64,000 nt of DNA, from contig JAUIRK010000936.1 of NCBI GenBank assembly GCA_030549495.1, positions 806,001 through 870,000 of the forward strand, written 5' to 3'. Origin of the DNA: Nectonema munidae. Its lineage: Eukaryota; Nematomorpha; Nectonematoida; Nectonematidae. The notes under the pieces were generated by a model. It searched no databases. It worked only from the letters and a program-made list of their open reading frames with translations, and had not been told where the DNA came from. A program made the translations under genes and the position numbers. Shown piece after piece: positions 24,701-34,913 of this stretch (its first letter is position 1; every line of letters begins with the position of its first letter).

Positions 24701-26660
24701 CACAAATAAATTTCAATTTAAATGGGTTTTATTTGAATTTCAAGACTATGTCTGATTCCGATAATTATGTTTCTGAAGTTTTTCTCCTAAAAAACTTAAA
24801 ACGAGAAAATATGATCAATCTTACAAAAAAGAATGGAAAAAGAAATTAGATTAGCTCAAAAAAAGAGGTTTGGAAGGCTCAGCATTTTGTATTTTATGTT
24901 CTAAGAAATTGTTGGTTGTAAGTGGTGGATTTAAAGATCTCGAAAAGCATGCCAAAACAGCTCTACATATGAAAAATGCAAAAAATATGGAAAATACAGA
25001 AAAAAAAGTTTTCAATCTTTTTATGAAAAAAAGAAAAGCATGATCCCGTGAAAAAATCAGAAGTTATATTTTGCAACTGGCTAGTTGAGCATAATTTACC
25101 TTTTCTCATTTCTGACCATTTTACCGAGTTATTGCCAAGACTCTGTCCAGACTCATCAATTGCCAAAAGTTTAAGTACATGCTTAAGTTAGATTTCCTCA
25201 TATCGTAAAAACTGATGAAATAGATAAACTTACTGATTAGTTTTTAGATTATCAGTTTTTCAAATTTCCTGATAGCTTTGAGAATTTTGAGGTTGATCTT
25301 TTTTGGGGAAAGCTTGCGAAAGTGCAAACTTCAGATGAAAAATTCAGGTTTCCTCTTTTAGGCAGACTGATGATGGCATTATTAGTATTGCCACATTCAA
25401 ATGCCCATTGTGAACGCCTCTTCAGTTATGGAATTACTTCAAATCCGTTTTTTATTTGCTATATCTTATGTTTTTCCATTACAGCATGATTAACAATATA
25501 AAAACTTATAAAAGGAACCAGTTTGATTTAGATACCATCTCAGGCCTATTACACATCAAAATCAATGATCGAGGAGAACCATGTTATAAATATGAGCCTC
25601 CAGAAAGTGTTATCAATTCTACAAGTGTAACCCCTAAATGATGGAATATTTAAGGCAATCAAGGCAGTGTAATATATTGTGTTTTTTCATCAATTTTTTT
25701 ATAAATATTGTGTTTTCATTTTTCTATAGTTTAATTCAATTTTTTTTGTTTATTGTTCTTATGTTGATTTTAGTATAAAATATAGTTTTTACTGATTCAC
25801 TATATGTAAAAAGGCACCATACTTAAAAAAATTTATGATTTGGGATACTATTACTGAGAGATATAAAAAAATTACCTGAAAAAAATTTAAAAAAATGAAG
25901 AGCCTGGGATCACGAAAAAATTTGGGGTCTACGGATTTCGACGGATTTTTTGAAGCAAGTTTACGGATTTTTGATAAAATATGCCTGGCAACACTGGAAT
26001 AGGTAGCAGATAAACTTCAAAGAGAGTATTGGAGATGCGCCAGTTGTGAATGAGACTTAGCGAATTATAGGTTGTTATAGTTAGATCGATGTGTGATTTA
26101 TAGAGTCTGTTTTGATTCAGTTTAATAAAAGTTGGGTGTTTGTTATTGTCGGCTGTAGTTAAATTATTGGAGGCAAGAAAGTTTTCAGTGAGAGTGCCAC
26201 GACTATTAGTTTTGGTATCCCAAATGAAAGATCTTGCGTTCAGATCATCAGAGATGATAATATGGTGATTTTTTGGTAGCTGTTGTGATTTTATTGAAAA
26301 CTTGTGCAAATTTGTTAGAAATAGGAAGATCGGAGGATGGCGGAGAATAGAGTGAGCAATAGAGTAATGGTAATGGTTTGGTAGGGATGAGGGTAAAAAC
26401 GTGTTTTGATTCAGAATGTTGGAATAGAGTAGTATTGTGGATGCCTGATTTAATGAGTATACCTGCAGAGTATTCGTTTAATGGAGGTATATGTATGAGT
26501 GTGTAGTTGCATGTGTATTGTGGAATGTGAATATATGGTTCATTAATGGAAATGATGTCGTATGTAAAAGGTATTAATATATTGTAGAGGTTGTTCCATG
26601 CAGTTCTGGAGTGGTTAAGATTAATGTGAAGAAAATTCAGAAGAAATTTGATATGGAGAG
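21800..26660 (-). pseudogene. LINE ORF2: endonuclease, RT, RNase H
   Basis: Minus-strand order. The APE endonuclease starts near 26660 ('FLHINLNHSRTAWNN', 'SINEPY' with catalytic E, 'DDLNARSFIWD', 'SHIDLTI'). It is interrupted at 25996-24434 by a hAT element. The RT has 'FLDIDNAFNSAWH' (first catalytic Asp), 'TPQGGCLSDILW' and, near 23120, 'CYSDDILFIF' (YSDD in place of YADD). RNase H has 'FTDGSK', 'ETETLAIL', 'FYTDVQNI' and 'WSPSHFTCTENNSVDRL' (all catalytic acids visible). Near 22050 'CRFGCPY...HIILYC' is the terminal CCHC motif. Stops and frameshifts, for example around 23130 and 23500-23700, make it non-functional. Confidence 0.85.
24434..25996 (+). mobile_element. hAT relic (BED finger + dimerisation domain) inside the LINE
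   Basis: Perfect 12-bp inverted ends (CAGTGTTGCCAG / CTGGCAACACTG). GAATAG directly abuts both ends (24428-24433 and 25997-26002), although hAT elements normally duplicate 8 bp. Plus-strand frames near 24860-24990 read 'CILCSKKLLVVSGGFKDLEK' then 'HAKTALHMKN', a BED-type C2H2 finger. Near 25080-25180 is 'SDHFTELLPRLCPDSSIAKS'. Near 25345-25440 is 'FRFPLLGRLMMALLVLPHSN' then 'AHCERLFSY', the hAT dimerisation core. The middle catalytic part is mostly lacking. Stops and a frameshift are present. Confidence 0.85.
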
Positions 26661-26683
26661 TTTATGGTTCGAGGTAATGTGGT

Positions 26684-27190
26684 TTAGATGATTAATCTAG
26701 TGGGTGCAATGTGTGGAAGATGGCAATTTAAGCATGATATTTTTGAAGTGTCTAAGGTATGTGTACAAGAAGTGATAGAGTGGCCACGGTGCCCGCAGTG
26801 TGCGCAGTTTGGTTGTGTGGAATTGCATTTCAGTGAAGCATGTCCATATTTGAGGCAGTTATTGCATTGTTTGGGTTTTGGTTTGAAAATATGTATGGTG
26901 AGAAGGTAGTTGTCGAGAAAGATTTTTGGTTGGTCAGTAAGAAAGTTAAAATTTTGTGGGTTGGATGGTTCCAGTATGGCAGTGTAAGAGTATAGACCTT
27001 GTTTTCCTAATTGAATAGGATTGATTAGAGAGTCAATGGAAAGGATGTTTGGGTTTTGTTAAGAGATCATATTGCTAAGGTTCAAGAGTGGTATGCTATT
27101 TGGAATGCTTCGGATGAGTTTAGGTTTTTGAGTAGTAAAGTTTTCTGCTATCATTCCTTTTTTGGTAAAGGTACCCTGTCGTGTTTTCAT
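26684..27190 (-). pseudogene. LINE ORF1, zinc-knuckle protein
   Basis: From ATG at 27190 one frame of 169 codons ends at TAA (26684-26686), broken by one in-frame stop after 'LLNLSNMIS'. The second half has three knuckle-like repeats: 'CNNCLKYGHASLKC', 'CAHCGHRGHSITSC' and the partial 'CLNCHLPH'. Such CCHC knuckles bind the element RNA and chaperone it during target-primed reverse transcription. The product is short for LINE ORF1 but the stop lies just upstream of ORF2. Confidence 0.75.
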
Positions 27191-27699
27191 CGAGAAGGCT
27201 TTTATCGAACTATGAGGAAAGTAGACTTAATGCGGGATCGAACCCAACGTCGGAGAAAAATAGTTTTCAATCGTTAATATATTCATATAATAAAAATAGA
27301 ATATCGAAACAAAATGTTTCGGTTGTTAAAAATGTACTTGATCTATTTATGACAGCTGTAGAATTTTATTTGTAGACAGAAATAGTCAAAAAAACGCAAT
27401 GATTGGTTTTTATGATTTGTTAGTTTAAATAGTTTTTTTATTATTAAAAAATACAAGTGTTACCAAATTACACTATAAGGGTTAGCTACTTCAACGTTGG
27501 CTTGCTGCTTATAAAAACTTGAAAATATCAAATAAACTATCTCATTTTTTATGCCTCCTATTATTTTGAAATTATTCTGAGAAGAGACAATTTCATTTTA
27601 AAATAGTGAAAATTGCTTTATTAGTTTATTTTATCTCCTTTCTCTCTTATGTTAATTATGTAGAAAATTTTTCATAAAAGGCCGTGGGTGTGTTTTCAT

Positions 27700-27835
27700 T
27701 GACAAGGCACTGATGTACTAATTATGTCAAACCATAAACAAATTGGTAACGATGAGGAATCGAATTCAGAGGCTTCCGTGTTGAGTCCATCATCTAAACC
27801 AACCTGTCATGCCACCCAATGCTATAGGGGATACA
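27700..27835 (-). repeat. tRNA-like SINE segment in copy A
   Basis: Read on the minus strand it has an A-box-like 'TGGTTTAGATGATGG' and, about 20 bases on, a B-box-like 'GAATTCGATTCC', with tRNA-like spacing. The same segment is in copy B (45112-45240), so it was part of the element before the two copies separated. Confidence 0.55.
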
Positions 27836-28082
27836 TCAAATTAGTTTTTTAGAAAACTTAAGTTATGCTGTAAATTTTTTTATTTTTTTCCTTAAAAGTT
27901 ATTATAAAAAGCAAACCATTGCAAAATGTTAAAAGTTATTTTACTTTTTGTAGCTTGCACCAATTTAGCTTTTAAACAATTTTTGAATGATGCTGAGAAA
28001 AATGAAGTAATGCAATCTTAATTTATTGTATGATTTTTGTTTGCACAATTTTATCTTTATTTTATACCCTTTTTTGAGAGTC

Positions 28083-28600
28083 TAACTAACTCACACTTAT
28101 TCTTATACACTAAAAAGAATGAAAAAATTCGAATACAAAGTTTTTTAACTTTAGTTCTGTTTTACATTTTTGATAGAAATTACCTCAGAAAAGTTTTGTA
28201 ATTTGGATGTGTTTTTTTTAATTTATTTTTCTCAATAAAACATTTTCATTTTTTAGGAAGAAGAAATGCAACGACTCAAAATTAATGAATGATTTTTTTT
28301 AATTCAATAAAATTTTTAATTTTTTTGTTGTTAATTGATATCTTTACCCCTTTTCCACACATAACTTGGAGATGGTGCGCATCTATTTGAAGGGAGAAAG
28401 TTTGGTTATGCATGTTGCTATTTACAAGTCCTCATTCATTGTTGACGTTAAGCTTAATAGGGCGGGGGTAAAGTTTACATTAAGCTTAATTAAGAATGAA
28501 ATAGAATAGGCAAGAGAGGAGTAAGAATTCAGAAAAATTTGTCTTTTTTGGAAGACGCTTGAAAGTCCGCCCCAATAATTTCAAGGATGTGCGCCCCTGA
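28083..28600 (-). other. Segment present in copy A, missing from copy B
   Basis: Copy B joins '...GATTCAGGGGC' directly to 'AAGGGTATAAAA', whereas copy A has about 500 bases between. The copy A segment begins (minus strand) CAGGGGCGCACATCC, the terminal repeat of the same family. This looks like an ancestral nested end that B later lost by deletion. Confidence 0.5.
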
Positions 28601-29055
28601 ATCAATCACATTTTTTTCATGTAAACATCGCAGGGTGTCTAGTAGACTCTTTTCCTTCAGACGACATTCATTCATTCATATAAAACTCTCCAACCTTCAG
28701 TTATTTGTTTTCTCTATCAATCAAATATCCTTTCAATTCATGTAGTGTGCCTGATTGATTACTTCATTTTCAAATGAAAAGCCTCCCAACAATTTTGGAT
28801 TTTTTAAACTAGTGTATATGCGATATGCAAATTTAATTAAAATATTTTTGCTGGAAATATAGTATTTAAATTTCACCAATTTATTAAAAAATATATAAAG
28901 TAGTCTTATAAATTTAAGTATACGTTGAATACACTCTATTTTAAAGAATTGCTTGAATATTTGGTCTCTTGTGATATTTCCAGACCAGTAATTTTGAAAA
29001 TTGCAAAAAAAATTCGCCCCCTCAATAATTTTGAGAATGTGTGCCTCTGTACTGT

Positions 29056-29560
29056 GGAACGTTAAAGTTCCGTAATGCGTAAGTTTCATCGATTATATGA
29101 AATCCTAGAAAATGGGAAGATACACAAAGAAACATGGATGAACGCATGGGACGAATTGACAAAGTGTTCACAATGGACAAAAGAAAAGTTACCACAGAGT
29201 ACGGGTTTTGCGACCCTACGCTGAACCAATTTGGAATTCTACTACAAAACCAAGAGCTCATTCTCTACTCTAGAAGATCCAGAGGAATCGCGGAAATGGA
29301 CAGCCTCGCTATTTTCGTAACAAGAGTAACCTCTGGAAAAAAGATCACCCAGACTCTACAACCAGCATAAGAATTATCAACGTTCACGGCTCGCATGACA
29401 AGATGGTCCACAATTGGGTTCCAAAAATGGACAAGAGGCATACGAAAGAAGATTGCAAGCAAAATATCAGATGTATCCCAACACACCTAAATCCTGCGGA
29501 TAGACTCTCAAGGCTATGAAAAGATACCATATAAAAGCAAGCACTACAGCCCTGAAGATC
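29056..29560 (+). mobile_element. Retroelement fossil, right part (RNase-H-like tail)
   Basis: A GC-richer plus-strand coding relic. One frame near 29470-29510 ends 'CIPTHLNPADRLSRL', the 'P...NpADrlSR' signature found at the end of retroelement RNase H domains. It begins just outside the copy A target duplication and may be the continuation of 19140-20330. It is broken and old, and the family (DIRS- or LTR-type) is unresolved. Confidence 0.45.
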
Positions 29561-29599
29561 ACTATTCTTATTTTCTGTTACACATTCACGCCAACCCAC

Positions 29600-30010
29600 C
29601 TACTCTATTTTTTGTGTTTAACGATCAGATCAAATTTTGTTACTACATTTTCAAACTTGGATTGATGTGAAATTTAATCAAGATCAATAAAGAAACTAGA
29701 GCATTTACTTTCATAAGGCAGACATTTCTACAGGTCAGTGAGGCAAAATTGAATGCAGGCATTTTCAATGACCCTCAGATTAGAAGCGTAATGAAGAATA
29801 ACAGTTTGATAGAGTTGAGTGAAACGGAGAGGAATGCATTCAAATCAGTTCTGAACAATATCCTTGGAAAAAGCTAATACATGATCATTTTTCAAGAACT
29901 GATGCAGAGATTTAAGTCTCTGGGAGGATGTATGTCAGTAAAAATGTATTTTCTATTATCGTATAAGGATTACATTCCTGATAACTGTGGAGATTAAAGT
30001 GAAAAACGAG
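29600..30010 (+). pseudogene. Broken coding relic, unassigned repeat-borne family
   Basis: Plus-strand frames read 'AKLNAGIFNDPQIRSVMKNN', then 'FKSVLNNILGKS', 'FKSLGGCMSVKMYFL' and 'DYIPDNCGD'. This resembles, from memory, a repetitive uncharacterised arthropod protein family with 'GIF.gPQIR.lm.d', 'FLGN' and 'mSlK.HFLhSH.DyFPeNlG' motifs. I cannot name its function. One stop follows FLGK-like 'ILGKS' and another follows the DNCGD motif. It could belong to the retroelement fossil on its left. Confidence 0.4.
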
Positions 30011-30014
30011 TTGA

Positions 30015-31159
30015 AAGTAAGACGGAAATATTCGCACAATAGAATAAATGTATCAGGGATGACGGTAGATAAACAAGTTAGAATATTGGTGTTGAACTAT
30101 GAAACGTCACTTGCCAGGTGAAAAGCGCAAGACCATTGAAAAAGTCTATAGTACATTACTCTTTATTTTCAGTATTAATAAAAATGAAATTATAATTATA
30201 AAATATCATAATTATGATTGAAAACATTCTCTTAACACAGTGTAGTTCGATAATTTGTCCTGATTGACCAAAAACATTAGTAAATTTGAATTCACTATAA
30301 TTAGATTTTAAATTCAGTAAAAAGACAAAGAAAAAAATTCAAAACGCAGGTATGTGTAATCAATGTAAGGCGATTTTCCCCCCTCGTTAAAAATATGATG
30401 AATATTTTTAATTTTTGTAAAATATAAAGAATTTACATAAAGTATTAAGATTTTATTTAGCAACATTCAAGATTAGATTCGTGTCTGTAACTTTGTATAA
30501 AAAACTTTTAGGAATTGTATTTGTGAATGATAGCTTTTGATTTTCATCTCTCAGACCAATAGTAATCTAAAAATTAATAATTATAAAATTGAATAAATTA
30601 TATGAAACTCCAAAAAGAATATATACACGGTTAGATCAGTACCGGGTCAAAACGCCCTAAACCAAAACACCCAAAAACCAATATCCCAAAAAACAAAAAA
30701 TCAAATATTTTTATCAAATTATTTCATTTTTCAATTAATTTTTTAATGAAGTTTCCAACTTTTTTTTTATGAATTGTACAGGAAAGTTTCCTAAGAGTTG
30801 TATCTAAGATGCTCTTAGACTGCGGACCCATGGATTATAATAATAAAAACAGCCATAATCATAAAGATATATTACAAAGAAAAATTAAATGGATTGATAA
30901 TATGAAAAATTAGAAGGGAAACGCCAAAAATATAAGCTTAACCACAATAAATCTCAAGATTAACGAAAAGAGAGCATTAAATTCATCAAGCTCTATTTTC
31001 TTATATTAAAACAGATGACGGATTATGATGAGTTTATTTATCATAGTTAATGATACACTAGAAACTTATGTGGAGTGTAGCTTATTGGAAATTTTTCTAA
31101 CTTTTATACAAAAATATCGTAATTTGTTCAATACCAAATTTGTCACTTTTAGTAAAACA
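30015..31159. other. AT-rich intergenic DNA
   Basis: A short stretch of repeated ACCC/AAAACNCC words occurs at 30640-30705 (GGGTCAAAACGCCCTAAACC and so on). It may be a transposon terminus, but no inverted partner was found. Nothing else was seen. Confidence 0.35.
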
Positions 31160-32849
31160 GTGCATTGTGTTTAATTGAGATTCAAATGTATATTGCAGAC
31201 ATTTATTATATTATGAGGGATAATACGCTTTTTAATTTTATTATTATAGTTTGTAGATACTTCGTGCGGGTTTGCGGGACCAGCACATAAATTTTGAGTG
31301 TAGATCATATGTTTAAAATTTAATGCGGGTGTGGCGAGAGTGAACAATATTGAAAAACGGATTTCATCTGGGACTTTACTCTTGGTTATTCTGTTTTTAA
31401 CATTAGAAGAAAGATAAGATAATGTTATTTTTCTTCTGAAGTCAAGCAATGAAACGTAGTTTTTTACTTTTATGGGAAATTTGATAAAGTCTCAATGAAT
31501 TAACTATTGTAATATCTATCATTTGTGCAAATATTGGCCACCACTACTTCTTAGATCAAATACGTATTCAATAGAGAGAAATCATTTTATCTAATAAATC
31601 TACTCCACCCATGTTCGCGTTATAACTAGATATAAGATGCGGAACTTCAAGAGTTATTTCTCTTTTATCTTTTTGTTTTTTTCAAGTGGCTCAATGCCAT
31701 CATAATTTGTAACCAAAATGACGGGTTTATTGTCCAGCCATTTTATGAAGAACAAATTATTTACTATATCAAATCTAAAATAATAAAAACCTCTTGTCTT
31801 TTTTTTCATTTCTTTGTCTGACATTACTGGACATTTTTTGGTTCATACTTCACGAATTGTACCAGTTGCATTTATTCCACTTTCATTCAGTTTTTTCATA
31901 ACTCCATACCCAGAAAAATAGTTATAAAAGAAAATAAAATAACTTGATACGTATTTCTTATCAATTGTTTTGTCAAATCAATTACCACGCTCTCTCCTAA
32001 AGATCCAATTCTTCTTTCCTCTTTTCCGCAGTAAGGTATAAAATCAAACAAATAACCACCTGGACTACATATACACCAAAATTTGTAGCCAAATTTTATG
32101 GGTTTGACGCGCATATACATTTTACATGGATGATGCCCATAATATCTAATCATTTCATCAATAGAAAGATTACAGGAAAAAACTCCAAATTTTTTAAAGT
32201 TGTCTTTCAACATATTTAGATAAGGAGTAAGCTTAAAAATTCTATCTTTCTTGTCAACTTTGAAATTATTATTCAAATGAAGATAACGTTTTATTTCAAG
32301 AAACCTGTTTTTAGACATGGAATTGAAAACAATTGGAAGCTCCGTGTCTTTTGCTTGTTCCCAATACATTCTTTCATTTGGAAGTTTATGATATCCGCTC
32401 AGCATCAAAATGCCAAGAAACGCTTTCAACCCACTTTTGTCAATGAAAAAATCAGTATTGTTTTTCTGATTAGCATATAAAATTGATTGAGAAATAATTA
32501 GTTCTAAAACATTGTTTGAGAACAGTTCTTCAAATACTTCAACTTCAGTTTTCTCACAAAAATGAACTTCAAGATTTTCTTCAAGTCTCAGAGTAGAAGC
32601 AATTTCTGTTGTTTTAAAATTAGGTCGCATTTTTTTAAAAATAGGTTGATTCTCTACTTGTAACGTCGATGAAGAGTTCAGTGATGCATCATTTTCAGTG
32701 TAATAAACTTCAATAGTCCCAGCGACATCCTGTACATCAGATAAACTTTCAAGATCGTCTTCTAAGATGTTTTCTTCATCAGTTAGGGCGTCGGGTAAGA
32801 GCGGCAATAAGGATACTTCCACTTCATCAAGTAAAGTTTCTTCGTTCAA
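31160..32849 (-). pseudogene. piggyBac transposase, C-terminal part frameshifted
   Basis: A 317-codon open frame (32849-31896) contains the acidic N-terminus of a piggyBac (DDE_Tnp_1_7) transposase, the 'KSGLKAFLGILMLSGYHKLP' region, 'YLHLNNN', and the catalytic segment 'LSIDEMIRYYGHHPCKMYMR' then 'KPIKFGYKFWCIC'. 'SLGESVVIDL' follows. The reading continues in other frames. About 31830-31690 reads 'YYFRFDIVNNLFFIKWLDNK'. About 31620-31575 reads 'SYNANMGGVDLLDKM', the highly conserved YN..MGGVDllD motif. A frame at 31449-31171 covers the tail. Normal family length is near 550-600 residues. At least two breaks disable it. No CCC/TTAA ends were found close by. Confidence 0.85.
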
Positions 32850-32854
32850 TTCTT

Positions 32855-33082
32855 CTAAAAAAAACCTTCTGCTTCCTTTACAGTTAAAACTTTACGCAAT
32901 GGCATTGAAAACAAAAAACTAGAAACAAAATGAAGAAATAAAATGTTAAAAAATTTCACGTCAAAAAGTGCAGCTGTTGATATATAAGTACTGTAGCACA
33001 ACACAACAAACTTATAACACATAATGTATAATTTATTTTTGACAATATATAATGTAGCTGTTATTACAGCTTTAGACAGCAC
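32855..33082 (-). other. Open frame upstream of the piggyBac relic
   Basis: A 75-codon minus-strand frame ends 'PLRKVLTVKEAEGFF' six bases before the transposase ATG, so it may be the transposon 5' coding part in another frame ('R...lt..Ea..~~l' resembles piggyBac N-termini). Its first half is hydrophobic and probably non-coding. Confidence 0.35.
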
Positions 33083-33291
33083 AATTTATACGGTAAACGG
33101 CTATTTATTGAAATTTTAGGTCATCAATCATGTCAATTTTGCTGCCTGATCAAAGTGAATACTGTGACATCCTTAATTTATGGTTTTTGAAATTTCAATA
33201 AATCGTCTACAACCATTTATACATGCATTATATAAATGACACTATCGAAATTTAGAAAATATTGAAGGATGTATGCATATTTGCGTCTTCT

Positions 33292-33661
33292 GCCCATTAT
33301 CCCATAAGTGGGATGCAAATGTGTGATCGTAAATTTTTATAATTTTGCAATATATAAAACAAATTTGATCACATAATTTATATTAATGAAATGTTTTCTT
33401 TATATACTGAATTATGTGTGAAACTTACTTGGTGTTTTTAGATAGATTTGAATCAATAAGTAAATTAATCAAAAAATTTTCAAAACTTGCTTTAAAAAAA
33501 TATTGAATTTTATAAAAAAAAATAGTCAAATTGAATAAAAAAAATTTTATAAAGTTATAAAGAATGAAGAGAATGATAGTAACTATTAAAAAACTAAAAG
33601 TTAAAAAATATTTTTTATTTTTAATGTTGAAGTTTACATCCCACTTGTGGGATAATTGGCG
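33292..33661. mobile_element. Inverted-repeat element, possible MITE
   Basis: Imperfect 28-base inverted repeats bound about 370 bases: GCCCATTATCCCATAAGTGG at left and CCACTTGTGGGATAATTGGC at right, extending inward over GATG(C/T)AAA. Each arm also contains a local palindrome around CCCA(T/C)AAGTGGG. No clear target duplication was found. It lies just upstream of the piggyBac relic and could be related to it. Confidence 0.5.
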
Positions 33662-33906
33662 TTAATGGGATAATTAACTCGTAAAATTGCGGGTATTTGA
33701 GAATTAATTCTTAAAAAAACACATAATTTTTATAAGATATTCATTCATAGTTCATATGTGATTGTATAAAGTGTCATCACATCACATACACAACGCACAC
33801 TGACACTTTTACATCAGCAAAGCTCCATTTGTTTCTTTAGATGAAGTTTTTACAACACTCGCAGGGTTCTAATTAATATTGATTTTCGTTATTCTTTACC
33901 AGCACT

Positions 33907-33920
33907 CCCCCCCCCCCCCC
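33907..33920 (+). repeat. Poly-C run of 14
   Basis: A 14-base C run in AT-rich sequence about 250 bases left of the ELP6 exon end. The DNA between 33670 and 34160 is otherwise featureless. A hAT-like CAGTGATCCCAGGTG lies at 33989 without a visible partner. Confidence 0.85.
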
Positions 33921-34172
33921 TCCAGCAAATTTTTTAAACGGATACTCTTGATAAGTACTCTAACCAGGACAAACTTTTCTTTTACAGCAGTGATCCCAGG
34001 TGTATGAAAATGGCAGTTAGACTGAACTTGCAAGTTTTACAGAGATCATTATCCAATCACCTACTGCTTACGCTAGTTGCATTTGGAAAATTTTTTAAGC
34101 TTTGCTTCATTATTATACACCTTTAAACTAAGAATGAGTAACAATTATGATTTTTAATATATATTAACTTAC

Positions 34173-34820
34173 TTCTCCATGGACACTCTCATTAATGCCG
34201 GTTATAAGCTTCGAGATATGTATGAAAATTGTGCAGAACTTGTGGAGGATAAAAGCTAATTTATCTTCGTCAAAAAATACTTTGGATATATTGGAAATGG
34301 AATGTTTTTGAGAAATAAGCCCCTTGTAATCGAAGTTATTGAGAGCAATAAGAAAAGAAACATTATCATTCTTCATCCATATATCATGAAAAAAATATAA
34401 CAAATTGCTCACATCCTTAAATGATAAGCCAGCGTAAAGAAAATAACTGATATCATCAATAATAAATAACTTTTTATTTGCAAGATTAGATAAAAATTCC
34501 TCAACTTCATCAGTTATATATTCCATTTTATTCGAGGAATTTAAAAAATTAATACAATCTAAACCTTGATTTGAAAGCAAAGGTATAAATGACAAATTTT
34601 CTTTCTTTTTTTCGAGATTGTTGGCGTAACGTAAAGCAACTTTAGAGTAGTGATCAAATGTATACGATGAAGAAAGAAAAGTTACTGCATTTGTGGGAGA
34701 AGAGAGAAAAGACAAAAAATGGTGAAGTAAAAAATTGTGATCCACTTCATATGAGGAAAGATAAATAAACTCATGAGATAGGGAAGATGGATCAATATAT
34801 TGACGTAACTGAGGAAACAT
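34173..34820 (-). CDS. ELP6: Elongator complex protein 6 (ELP6), first coding exon
   Basis: ELP6 forms, with ELP4 and ELP5, the RecA-like hexameric subcomplex of Elongator, which modifies wobble uridine in tRNAs. The first exon gives 216 residues. Recognisable parts are the 'MFPQL' start, 'FLLHHFLSFLSSPTNAVTFL' followed by 'YTFDHYSKVALR' (animal ELP6: FLvHHFLSfylk...cfvaL.qsf.HYsiVgqkl), 'LFIIDDISYFLYAGLS' (Walker-B-like strand) and 'TGINESVHGE' (animal ELP6 TGf..dVHGq). The frame runs on only two codons past a strong donor, GTAAGT (complement of 34172-34167), so the coding exon very likely ends at 34173 in phase 0. The last exon (about 40-50 residues) was not found. It starts about 90 bp after the DHFR stop on the same strand, with an acceptor-like CTAG 14 bases before the ATG. 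Confidence 0.8.
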
Positions 34821-34832
34821 AGATATAAATAA

Positions 34833-34850
34833 TCTAGAAAAATAAGAAAT
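34833..34850 (-). promoter_or_regulatory. Splice-acceptor-like site before ELP6
   Basis: On the minus strand a pyrimidine-rich 'TTTCTTATTTTTCTAG' ends 13 bases before the ELP6 ATG. It can serve either as a spliced-leader acceptor or as the acceptor of a 5'UTR intron reaching back into or beyond DHFR. Confidence 0.5.
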
Positions 34851-34913
34851 CTAAAAAAGTTCATGATAAATAAAAGAAGTTGTTTAAGAAATAAATATAC
34901 GAAAATTAAGTCT

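Larger units (their letters stand above)
21367..27255 (-). mobile_element. Full-length LINE (RNase-H-bearing, I-like) inserted in copy A
   Basis: A non-LTR retrotransposon with the order ORF1 (zinc knuckles), APE endonuclease, reverse transcriptase, RNase H and a C-terminal CCHC motif. Copy B provides the empty site, and AAAAATA lies at both junctions (21360-21366 and 27256-27262). Without the nested hAT (24434-25996) it is about 4.3 kb. The 5' leader before the ORF1 start is only about 65 bases and contains GGGTTCGATCCC, a perfect tRNA B-box-like word. The copy is dead, with several stops and frameshifts in ORF2 plus the hAT insertion. The presence of RNase H suggests the I group, but the exact clade cannot be assigned by eye. 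Confidence 0.85.
20810..29049 (-). mobile_element. Old hAT-like element, copy A, hosting a nested LINE
   Basis: The ends CTGAGGCGCACATCC and GTGTGCCTCTG are inverted. Flanks AACTATGG and TACTGTGG agree at 6 of 8 bases, as expected of an aged 8-bp hAT duplication. Its body matches copy B (43815-47083) in reverse complement over nearly all its length: 20810-21366 matches the right part of B, and 27256-29049 matches the left part. Removing the LINE (21367-27255) leaves about 2.3 kb. No transposase is visible, so the family is probably non-autonomous. It carries a tRNA-like segment (27700-27835) that is also present in copy B. Confidence 0.8.
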
